DNA of 16,255 bases, taken from NCBI GenBank assembly GCA_045652405.1, contig JAZRUF010000010.1, positions 1 through 16,255 on the forward strand. Reading direction: 5' to 3'. The number at the start of each line of letters is the position of its first letter. Positions within the stretch are counted from its first letter, which is position 1. The notes below the pieces were generated by a model. That model saw only the letters and a program-made list of their open reading frames with translations. It was not told the origin of the DNA and ran no database searches. The DNA comes from JAZRUF01 sp045652405. Its GTDB lineage: Bacteria; Bacillota; Clostridia; Oscillospirales; JAAYXM01. Position numbers and translations under genes: made by a program. Positions 1-5,635 of the stretch are shown here, piece after piece.

Positions 1-12
1 TTAGATGAGTAG
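1..12 (+). CDS. Possible last codons of an upstream gene (lepA candidate)
   Basis: Frame 1 reads Leu-Asp-Glu-stop before the hemW ribosome binding site. In many Firmicutes hemW directly follows lepA (elongation factor 4), whose C-terminus often ends in a short Leu/Met-Asp-rich tail, so this would fit. Three residues cannot identify a gene; the assignment rests on expected gene order only. Confidence 0.25.
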   Translation, partial: LDE

Positions 13-26
13 AATGAGGTGAGCTT

Positions 27-1220
27 GTGCGCCCGCTTGGCATATATATCCATATACCTTTTTGTAAAACCAAATGCGATTACTGCGATTTTTATTCAAA
101 GCCTTGCGTCAAAGCGGATGTAAATGAGTACGTTAAAGCACTCACCGCACATCTTGACGAGGCAAATCTCAAAAACACGGATTACGAGGTGGATACAATC
201 TACTTTGGCGGCGGAACGCCGACGATTATAGGTGAGAAAAATCTTATAAAAATCGCAAATGCAATATACAAAAACTTTAAGGTTTTAAAGGACTGTGAAA
301 CCACGCTTGAGGCAAACCCGAACACGGTCACGTACCCGATGCTCAAAAAGCTCATCAAGGTAGGGTTTAACCGCATATCCTTCGGTGTCCAGTCCTCAAA
401 TCCATTTGAATTAAAAGAACTCGGCAGGACGCATACCTTTGACCAGGCGCAGCAGGCGGTTGAGCTTGCGCGCAAGGCGGGATTTAAGAACATCTCGCTT
501 GATTTGATGTACGGACTGCCCGGTCAAAGTGAGAAAACATGGCAGCGCTCGCTTGAGGATATAGCAGCGCTTGAACCTGATCATATCTCATGCTATGCCC
601 TAAAGCTTGAGGAGGGAACGCCCATGTGCCGCAATGCGGCGGCGTATGACCTCCCGGACGATGATAAAATGGCGGATTTCTATCTTATGGCGGTCGAGTA
701 TCTTGAAAAGGCGGGGTACCGCCAGTATGAGATTTCAAACTTCGCAAAGCCCGGGATGGAGTCAAAGCACAACTTGAAGTATTGGACGATGGGTGACTAT
801 TGGGGCTTCGGACCGTCAGCGCATTCCATGATGGGTAAAAAACGCTTCAGCTACGTGCGCGACACCTGCGGGTATATTGACGGTGTCCTAAACCACGATA
901 CCGTAGTGGATAAATCCGAGGAGTGCAACAGTACTTCCGAGCGCGCGGGTGAGTATCTGATGCTTGCGCTTCGTACTGTGGACGGTATCTGCGCCGAAAC
1001 CGTGGAGAAAAAATACCTGACGTACTTTGACGAGATTGAAAAATGCCTGCTTAAGTACCACAAGTACGGTCACGTGGAGTTTGACGGCGAAAAATGGCGG
1101 CTTACCCCGAAAGGTTTTTTAATATCCAATACCATAATCTCCGAGGTGCTTATCGCACTTGAGAATTCACGCAGTATAGTAAATAAAAACATGTATAAAA
1201 GACCCGAAGAAAGGATGTAG
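27..1220 (+). CDS. hemW: Radical SAM heme chaperone HemW
   Basis: HemW is a cytoplasmic radical SAM protein that binds heme and delivers it to target hemoproteins; it was long mis-annotated as coproporphyrinogen III oxidase HemN. The 397-residue protein has the cluster motif CxxxCxxC at Cys13, Cys17 and Cys20, followed by Phe22. The pattern C-x-F is typical of HemW, whereas true HemN has a fourth cysteine there. A GGGTP motif (residues 61-65) follows, as in radical SAM proteins that bind S-adenosylmethionine. The HemW-specific HNxxYW motif lies at 249-254, and a HemN_C-like domain fills roughly 290-380. The start is GTG at 27, preceded by GAGGTG at 16-21; translation from here gives the normal N-terminus (xxIYIHIPFC). 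It ends 6 bases before the ACT-domain gene, suggesting co-transcription. Whether this bacterium makes heme cannot be judged from the window. Confidence 0.93.
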   Translation: MRPLGIYIHIPFCKTKCDYCDFYSKPCVKADVNEYVKALTAHLDEANLKNTDYEVDTIYFGGGTPTIIGEKNLIKIANAIYKNFKVLKDCETTLEANPNTVTYPMLKKLIKVGFNRISFGVQSSNPFELKELGRTHTFDQAQQAVELARKAGFKNISLDLMYGLPGQSEKTWQRSLEDIAALEPDHISCYALKLEEGTPMCRNAAAYDLPDDDKMADFYLMAVEYLEKAGYRQYEISNFAKPGMESKHNLKYWTMGDYWGFGPSAHSMMGKKRFSYVRDTCGYIDGVLNHDTVVDKSEECNSTSERAGEYLMLALRTVDGICAETVEKKYLTYFDEIEKCLLKYHKYGHVEFDGEKWRLTPKGFLISNTIISEVLIALENSRSIVNKNMYKRPEERM

Positions 1221-1226
1221 AAGAAT

Positions 1227-1496
1227 ATGAGAGCAATTATAACGGTTATCGGTAAGGATACCACGGGTATTATCGCGCAGGTGTCCGACGTACTGTGGAA
1301 AAACAGCGTAAACATTGTTGATATAACCCAGAGCGTTTTAGATGATTTGTTTGTCATGGTCATGCTTGCGGATATTTCAAAGAGCAAGGTGGCTTTTCCG
1401 GAGCTTTCCAGTAAGGTAACCGGACTCGGCGACGAGCTCGGACTTAAAATACATATGATGCACGAGGATGTTTTCAACTCCATGCACAGAATTTAA
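1227..1496 (+). CDS. ACT domain protein, UPF0237 family
   Basis: An 89-residue protein made almost entirely of a single ACT domain (about residues 3-78), a small-molecule-binding regulatory fold. The start MRAIITVIGKDTTGIIAQVS is typical of the UPF0237 family: a first beta strand, then a GKDxxGI turn that in other ACT domains helps form the ligand site. There is no catalytic domain, so the role is presumably ligand sensing or partner binding. It lies 6 bases after hemW and 13 bases before the UPF0210 gene. UPF0237 and UPF0210 genes are found next to each other in many Firmicutes (for example the SP0238/SP0239 pair of Streptococcus pneumoniae), suggesting that the two proteins act together. 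Ligand and function are unknown. The likely Shine-Dalgarno AAAGGA lies at 1210-1215 inside the end of hemW, rather far from ATG 1227. Confidence 0.9.
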   Translation: MRAIITVIGKDTTGIIAQVSDVLWKNSVNIVDITQSVLDDLFVMVMLADISKSKVAFPELSSKVTGLGDELGLKIHMMHEDVFNSMHRI

Positions 1497-1509
1497 GGGG
1501 TTTAGGAAT

Positions 1510-2868
1510 ATGCTTAATTCATTTGATATACTCGAAACAATAAAGATGATAGAAGAGGAGCACCTGGATATACGCACGGTAACCATGGGTATCTCCCTTC
1601 GTGACTGCTGCGGAGGGGATATTGACCGCGTCGCGGACAAGGTCTACGATAAAATAACACGTTGCGCCGAGCGCCTTGTATCCGTAGGTGAGGAGATTGA
1701 GTGCGAGCTGGGTATCCCGATAATCAATAAGCGCGTTTCCGTAACGCCGATATCCATGCTTATGGATGCGTGCGACAGCTCTGACGCGGTTAAGCTTGCG
1801 CGCGCACTCGACCGCGCCGCGCATACCATCGGTGTAAACTTCATAGGCGGTTACAGTGCGCTTGTGCACAAGGGAGAAACCATAGGCGATAAAAGGCTTA
1901 TTGCGTCTATCCCCGAAGCGCTCGATGTTACCGAGCGCGTATGCTCATCGGTAAACGTTGCAACAACAAAAGCCGGAATAAATATGGACGCGGTTGCCCA
2001 GATGGGAAAAATCGTAAAGGATGCCGCGTATCTGACGCGTGACCGCGACTCTATCGGCTGCGCGAAGTTTGTCGTCTTTGCAAACGCGGTTGAGGATAAC
2101 CCTTTCATGGCGGGTGCATTCCACGGCGTAGGCGAGGGCGAGTGTGTAATAAACGTAGGTGTATCAGGCCCCGGCGTTGTGCAGAAGGCTATCCGCCGTG
2201 CCGGCGAATGTGACCTTGCAGTGCTTGCCGAGACGGTCAAGCGCACCGCGTTTAAGATAACGCGTATGGGCCAGCTGGTTGCGCAGGAGGCATCCAAACG
2301 CCTTGACGTGCCGTTTGGAATAGTTGACCTGTCGCTCGCACCTACCCCGGCTATCGGTGACTCTGTCGCGCATATCTTAGAGGAGATGGGGCTTGAGTCC
2401 GTAGGTGCTCACGGCACAACCGCGGCACTTGCGCTTTTAAATGACGCGGTAAAGAAAGGCGGCGTAATGGCATCCGCTCACGTGGGAGGTCTGTCCGGCG
2501 CATTTATCCCGGTAAGCGAGGACGCAGGCATGATTGACGCGGTCCGCGCGGGCGCGCTCTCATTTGATAAGCTTGAAGCTATGACCGCGGTTTGCTCTGT
2601 CGGCCTTGACATGATTGCAGTACCCGGTGACACACCTGCCGAGGTAATATCCGCAATTATCGCAGATGAAATCTCAATCGGCGTGGTAAACAATAAAACC
2701 ACCGCTGTGCGCGTAATACCCGCGTATGGGAAGTCGGCAGGGGATGAGGTTTGCTACGGCGGTCTTCTCGGCTCTGCACCAATAATGAATTTAAATACAA
2801 ACTCACCTGCGCGTTTTATCTCACGCGGGGGACGTGTACCTGCGCCCATCCACAGCCAGAGAAACTAA
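1510..2868 (+). CDS. UPF0210 / DUF711 (PFL-like) family protein
   Basis: A 452-residue cytoplasmic protein of the DUF711/UPF0210 family, called PFL family because its fold resembles pyruvate formate-lyase-type glycyl radical enzymes. Family hallmarks are an N-terminal ISLRDCCGGD segment (28-37), the GVSGPGVV loop (217-224), a VGAHGTTAALALLNDAVKKGG stretch near 298-318, and the C-terminal tail RFISRGGRVPAPIHS (435-449). I see no canonical glycyl-radical box (R-V-x-G-Y/F), so a glycyl radical mechanism is not supported; the biochemical activity is unknown. Start choice: the frame is open upstream to 1468, but ATG 1510 is preceded by AAGGGG at 1495-1500 and gives MLNSFDILETI, the usual N-terminus; the longer version would overlap the ACT gene. 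It pairs with the ACT gene and is followed at once by a terminator hairpin. Confidence 0.92.
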   Translation: MLNSFDILETIKMIEEEHLDIRTVTMGISLRDCCGGDIDRVADKVYDKITRCAERLVSVGEEIECELGIPIINKRVSVTPISMLMDACDSSDAVKLARALDRAAHTIGVNFIGGYSALVHKGETIGDKRLIASIPEALDVTERVCSSVNVATTKAGINMDAVAQMGKIVKDAAYLTRDRDSIGCAKFVVFANAVEDNPFMAGAFHGVGEGECVINVGVSGPGVVQKAIRRAGECDLAVLAETVKRTAFKITRMGQLVAQEASKRLDVPFGIVDLSLAPTPAIGDSVAHILEEMGLESVGAHGTTAALALLNDAVKKGGVMASAHVGGLSGAFIPVSEDAGMIDAVRAGALSFDKLEAMTAVCSVGLDMIAVPGDTPAEVISAIIADEISIGVVNNKTTAVRVIPAYGKSAGDEVCYGGLLGSAPIMNLNTNSPARFISRGGRVPAPIHSQRN

Positions 2869-2877
2869 AAATACCCG

Positions 2878-2908
2878 AGTGCGCCGCTTGAAGATGCGGC
2901 GCACTTTT
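2878..2908 (+). terminator. Intrinsic terminator after the UPF0210 gene
   Basis: A perfect 10-bp GC-rich inverted repeat: AGTGCGCCGC at 2878-2887 and GCGGCGCACT at 2896-2905, with an 8-base loop, followed by a short T-run (2905-2908) and then GC and an A-run. It starts 9 bases after the UPF0210 stop. The T-run is short, so termination may be partial; tadA begins only 22 bases later, which leaves no room for a separate promoter behind it. Confidence 0.7.
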
Positions 2909-2929
2909 GCAAAAAAAGGTGATTTTACT

Positions 2930-3388
2930 ATGTCAGAAAACGAAAAATATATGCAAGAAGCCTTAAAACTTGCCGACTGCGCCGCGGAAATCGGCGAAGC
3001 ACCAATCGGCTGCGTCATCGTGCGCGATGGTAAAATAGTCGGACGTGGGTATAACCGGCGTGAGGCGGATAAGCGCGCACTCGCCCATGCGGAGATAATT
3101 GCAATAGAAGAGGCGTGTAAAACACTCGGCGGCTGGCGGCTTGTCGGCTGTGAAATGTATGTCACGTTAGAGCCATGTCCGATGTGCGGGGGGGCAATAA
3201 TAAATGCGCGCGTGCCAAAGGTCTGCTTTGGCGCATATGACCCGAAAGCCGGCTCGTGCGGCAGCGTTATAAATTTGTTTGACCTGCCGTATAACCACAA
3301 GCCTGAGCTTGTCGGCGGAGTGCTCGCTGATGAGTGCGCGGCAAAGCTTACCGGCTTTTTTAAAAAGCTCCGTGAGAGGAAGAATTGA
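2930..3388 (+). CDS. tadA: tRNA-specific adenosine deaminase TadA
   Basis: TadA deaminates adenosine-34 (wobble base) of tRNA-Arg(ACG) to inosine, letting one tRNA read CGU, CGC and CGA. The 152-residue protein is a single cytidine/deoxycytidylate deaminase-type zinc domain. Zinc ligands and catalytic residues are visible: HAE at 53-55 (His53 ligand, Glu55 proton shuttle) and PCPMC at 82-86 (Cys83, Cys86). The segment APIGCVIVRDGKIVGRGYN (24-42) and the C-terminal helix match TadA rather than guanine or cytidine deaminases. Start choice: the frame is open upstream to 2834, but that would run through the terminator; ATG 2930 has AAGGTG at 2916-2921 with 8-base spacing and gives a normal-length protein. 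Because a hairpin terminator sits just upstream, expression probably comes from read-through or a promoter within the UPF0210 gene. Confidence 0.95.
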   Translation: MSENEKYMQEALKLADCAAEIGEAPIGCVIVRDGKIVGRGYNRREADKRALAHAEIIAIEEACKTLGGWRLVGCEMYVTLEPCPMCGGAIINARVPKVCFGAYDPKAGSCGSVINLFDLPYNHKPELVGGVLADECAAKLTGFFKKLRERKN

Positions 3389-3417
3389 TAAGATTTCAGG
3401 TTCAAAATTCGGTGTTG

Positions 3418-3459
3418 GGCAAAACGAACATATGTTCTAAGAATGTTTTGCCACTTTTT
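3418..3459 (+). terminator. Intrinsic terminator after tadA
   Basis: An 8-bp perfect inverted repeat, GGCAAAAC (3418-3425) and GTTTTGCC (3445-3452), closes a 19-base loop and is followed two bases later by five T (3455-3459). It lies 29 bases after the tadA stop. The stem is AT-rich in its inner half and the loop is long for a terminator. The loop contains a perfect 12-bp palindrome (separate entry) that could itself fold as a 4-bp stem and stabilise the structure. Confidence 0.6.
3425..3438. promoter_or_regulatory. LexA/SOS-box-like palindrome
   Basis: The sequence CGAACATATGTTCT contains the perfect palindrome GAAC-ATAT-GTTC (3426-3437). The Firmicute LexA (DinR) operator consensus is CGAAC-RNRY-GTTCG; the match here is all positions but the last base. 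It sits inside the loop of the tadA terminator and about 20 bases upstream of a candidate -35 element. The nearest downstream gene is a lipoprotein, not a known SOS gene, but the same co-directional gene run contains recA and recX about 5.5 kb further on. The site could be a true operator or a fortuitous part of the hairpin. Confidence 0.45.
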
Positions 3460-3486
3460 GTCATTAAAGCCAAGGATTATTTTAAA
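3458..3486 (+). promoter_or_regulatory. Candidate sigma-A promoter P1
   Basis: TTGTCA at 3458-3463 (five of six match TTGACA), 17-base spacer, TTTAAA at 3481-3486 (four of six match TATAAT). It overlaps the T-run of the terminator and would start transcription near 3493, giving a leader of about 78 bases for the lipoprotein gene. The LexA-like box is just upstream. Weak -10, so confidence is low. Confidence 0.3.
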
Positions 3487-3512
3487 AATTCGCTACCATA
3501 AAAGGCGAATTT
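3486..3512. promoter_or_regulatory. 8-11-8 inverted repeat, candidate operator
   Basis: AAATTCGC at 3486-3493 and GCGAATTT at 3505-3512 form a perfect 8-bp dyad with an 11-base spacer. It covers the -35 region of the extended -10 promoter P2 and the start point of P1, a position suited to a regulator that blocks or recruits RNA polymerase. It could also form a weak hairpin, but there is no T-run behind it, so a terminator role is unlikely. The regulator is unknown; the response regulator encoded downstream is one candidate, although OmpR-family proteins usually bind direct repeats. Confidence 0.4.
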
Positions 3513-3513
3513 G

Positions 3514-3522
3514 TGGTACAAT
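3514..3522 (+). promoter_or_regulatory. Candidate extended -10 promoter P2
   Basis: TG-G-TACAAT: TG at 3514-3515 and TACAAT at 3517-3522 form an extended -10 element matching five of six bases of TATAAT. The region 17 bases upstream (3494-3499, TACCAT) is a poor -35, which extended -10 promoters tolerate. Transcription would start near 3529, leaving a leader of roughly 42 bases before the lipoprotein ATG. Confidence 0.4.
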
Positions 3523-3570
3523 ATTTTTATATGGGAATATATATAAATCATAAGAATTGAGGTGACCGAT

Positions 3571-4899
3571 ATGAGAGCTCGTTTGCTCCTTTGCGTAATA
3601 GGAATTTTTATACTTTCCGCATGCAGTCCGTCTCCGGTTGAGGAGCTTTTCAGGCTTCCTGAGCTTCCGCAGGAGTTTGTGGAATTTAATGATCAGCTCA
3701 GCAAAATCCGCGCGGGTGGGGGTGAGCTTACCGCACCGCTTTCAGGCTTTAACCGCCAGTCGGTCCAGCTTATGGATTTGGATAATGATGGGGTTGACGA
3801 GGGGATAGCCTTTGCCATAAAAAAGGGTGAGGCAAAGCACGCGGCTATGTACATCTTCAAAAAACAGGGTGACTCATATCAGGTGCTCGGTGAGATTGAA
3901 GGCCCCGGCAATGTGGTTGACAGCGTAAGCTATGCAGATGTCATGGGAAACGGAAATTATGAAATTATAATCGGCTGGGGGCTTGAGGATAACAGCGGAC
4001 GTACTCTTACCGCGTATGAAATAACCTTGGGCGGCATGAAAAAGCTCCTTGAAGTTCCGTATCTGTACTACGTGCAAGCGGATATGGAGGGCGACGGAAT
4101 TGCGGATTTAAGTGTGGTCATGCCGGATGAGAAGAACAAGTCACCTGAAATAGCACTCTTCTCACGCGGTATGGGCGAGCTGCGCTTCCGCTCAGCGGTC
4201 GCGCTGTCACAGGGCATAAATCAGATAAAGAAAATCCGCGCGGGTTATGCAGCAGACAGTGTCCCCGCAATATTTATAGACTCAACTTATAACGACAAAA
4301 CAACGATTACAGACATTATAGTTTTAAAAAATGGTCAGCTTGTAAACGCGATGAAGAATGAGGAGAGCGGTGCAAGCGATTTAACCGTGCGCAACTATCA
4401 GATAAACTGCGAGGACGCAGACGGTGACGGTACCATAGAAGTTCCGGCACCTGCTCCTTTTACGGCATATGATGAGGAGAGCGCGTTAACTCCGCTCTAC
4501 GGAATCACCTGGCGCAGATATAATGGCGCGCAGGAGCTTAAGGATGTTGCGTATACCTACCACGATTATGCGGACGGATGGCATATCGTATTGCCGCTTA
4601 AATGGAAGGGCAAAATCACCGCTGAAAGGATGACGCAGGACCGTGGCGTGATGTTCTACGGAACTGATAGAGAAGGCAATAAAATCCTCCTCTTCTCCAT
4701 CCATGTTCTCATGGGTGAGAGCCGATATGCAAGAGCCTCATATTCAGGGCGGTTCCAGCTTACCGAGAAGCAGAATATAATCTATGCGGCCTCTGTAAAG
4801 AGGGACTCGTATTTAGGCATTGATGTAAACGAGGAGAGCCTGAGAGAGATGTTCCACTGGCGCGAAACCGAGTGGAGCTCAGGCGAAGTTGTGGCTTAA
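3571..4899 (+). CDS. Lipoprotein with FG-GAP/VCBS-like Asp-rich repeats
   Basis: A 442-residue exported protein. Residues 1-18 form a lipoprotein signal peptide (Arg2 and Arg4, hydrophobic core 5-15, lipobox Leu-Ser-Ala-Cys with Cys18 as lipid anchor), so it should be tethered outside the membrane. The body has at least three to four Asp/Gly-rich calcium-loop-like motifs: DLDNDGVDE (69-77), ADVMGNGNYE (122-131), ADMEGDGIAD (170-179) and EDADGDGTIE (281-290). These resemble FG-GAP/VCBS beta-propeller repeats. The C-terminal 150 residues show no motif I recognise. Start: ATG 3571 has GAGGTG at 3559-3564 with 6-base spacing; an in-frame GTG at 3562 lies inside that site and is rejected. The gene sits 17 bases ahead of a response regulator and its kinase, so I infer a role as an accessory sensor or target of that system. 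No specific function is assigned. Confidence 0.85.
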   Translation: MRARLLLCVIGIFILSACSPSPVEELFRLPELPQEFVEFNDQLSKIRAGGGELTAPLSGFNRQSVQLMDLDNDGVDEGIAFAIKKGEAKHAAMYIFKKQGDSYQVLGEIEGPGNVVDSVSYADVMGNGNYEIIIGWGLEDNSGRTLTAYEITLGGMKKLLEVPYLYYVQADMEGDGIADLSVVMPDEKNKSPEIALFSRGMGELRFRSAVALSQGINQIKKIRAGYAADSVPAIFIDSTYNDKTTITDIIVLKNGQLVNAMKNEESGASDLTVRNYQINCEDADGDGTIEVPAPAPFTAYDEESALTPLYGITWRRYNGAQELKDVAYTYHDYADGWHIVLPLKWKGKITAERMTQDRGVMFYGTDREGNKILLFSIHVLMGESRYARASYSGRFQLTEKQNIIYAASVKRDSYLGIDVNEESLREMFHWRETEWSSGEVVA

Positions 4900-4916
4900 G
4901 AAAGGACTGAAGCGGT

Positions 4917-5612
4917 ATGAAAAAGAAAATATTGGTTTTGGAAGATGAGCCCAGCATACGCAGCTTTGTGGTTATAAATCTTGAACGCGCAGGCTACCGC
5001 GTGGTGGAAGCCGAGTGCGGCGAGCAGGCGCTCAGCCTTTTAAAAAGCGACCCGGATATTGGTATAGCCCTACTTGATATTATGCTTCCGGATATTGACG
5101 GTTTTGAGGTTTGCCGCCGCATACGCGGTACCGGCTCAAAAATAGGCATAATTATGCTCACCTCACGCACGCAGGAGGTTGACCGCGTAACAGGTCTTAT
5201 GACAGGTGCGGACGATTATGTAACAAAGCCGTTCTCGCCCACCGAGCTCATCGCGCGTATAGATGCGCTCTACCGTCGTGTTGGTGATACGGTTACCGAG
5301 GACCCGACGCGCATAGTAAACGGACCTTTTGTTTTAAATACGCGCAACCGAACCGTTGAGAAAAACGGCGTAAGAATAAAGCTTACGCAGGTGGAATATG
5401 CGATAATAAAGCATTTTCTTGACAATATCGGAAGTGCCATATCGCGCGAGGAGATGCTCAATGCGGTATGGGGTGCGGACTACTTTGGCGAGCTTAAAAT
5501 AGTGGACGTTAACATCCGCCGCTTAAGACTTAAGATAGAGGATGATCCCGCGTTTCCGACGTATATTCAGACCGTGTGGGGTTACGGATATAAATGGGGC
5601 GATAACGCGTAA
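4917..5612 (+). CDS. OmpR/PhoB-family response regulator
   Basis: A 231-residue DNA-binding response regulator. The receiver domain (about 3-120) has the acidic pocket Glu9-Asp10, the phosphorylation site Asp54 in LLDIMLPDIDG, the switch Thr82 and the conserved Lys104 in TKPFS. A short linker leads to an OmpR-type winged helix (about 132-228), with the recognition-helix region VDVNIRRLRLKIE and the terminal wing YIQTVWGYGYKW. Phosphorylation by the kinase encoded 23 bases downstream should drive dimerisation and promoter binding. It follows the lipoprotein gene by 17 bases, so the three genes look like one unit; AAAGGA at 4901-4906 is the probable ribosome binding site. The regulated genes are unknown; the inverted repeat at 3486-3512 could be tested for autoregulation. 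The family assignment is firm, but it is not possible to name it PhoP, ResD or WalR from sequence alone. Confidence 0.95.
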   Translation: MKKKILVLEDEPSIRSFVVINLERAGYRVVEAECGEQALSLLKSDPDIGIALLDIMLPDIDGFEVCRRIRGTGSKIGIIMLTSRTQEVDRVTGLMTGADDYVTKPFSPTELIARIDALYRRVGDTVTEDPTRIVNGPFVLNTRNRTVEKNGVRIKLTQVEYAIIKHFLDNIGSAISREEMLNAVWGADYFGELKIVDVNIRRLRLKIEDDPAFPTYIQTVWGYGYKWGDNA

Positions 5613-5635
5613 GACTGCGAGGAGGTTTTGCATTT

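Noticed and set aside
27..1220. Coproporphyrinogen III dehydrogenase HemN as alternative for hemW
   Set aside because: The cluster motif ends in C-x-F rather than C-x-C and the HNxxYW motif is present, both HemW features.
1851..2297. Minus-strand open frames opposite conserved genes, for example 1851-2297, 2821-3405 and 8321-8746
   Set aside because: Each lies opposite a gene with clear family motifs on the + strand, has no ribosome binding site or recognisable motif, and is explained by codon bias of the real gene.
1468..2930. Longer N-termini from upstream in-frame starts at 1468 (UPF0210) and 2834 (tadA)
   Set aside because: The first would overlap the ACT gene and the second would run through a terminator; ATG 1510 and ATG 2930 have proper ribosome binding sites and family-typical N-termini.
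3389..3570. SRP RNA (ffs) gene after tadA, as in some Firmicutes
   Set aside because: The gap is AT-rich, lacks the conserved SRP RNA core and long helix, and is followed by no dnaX gene.
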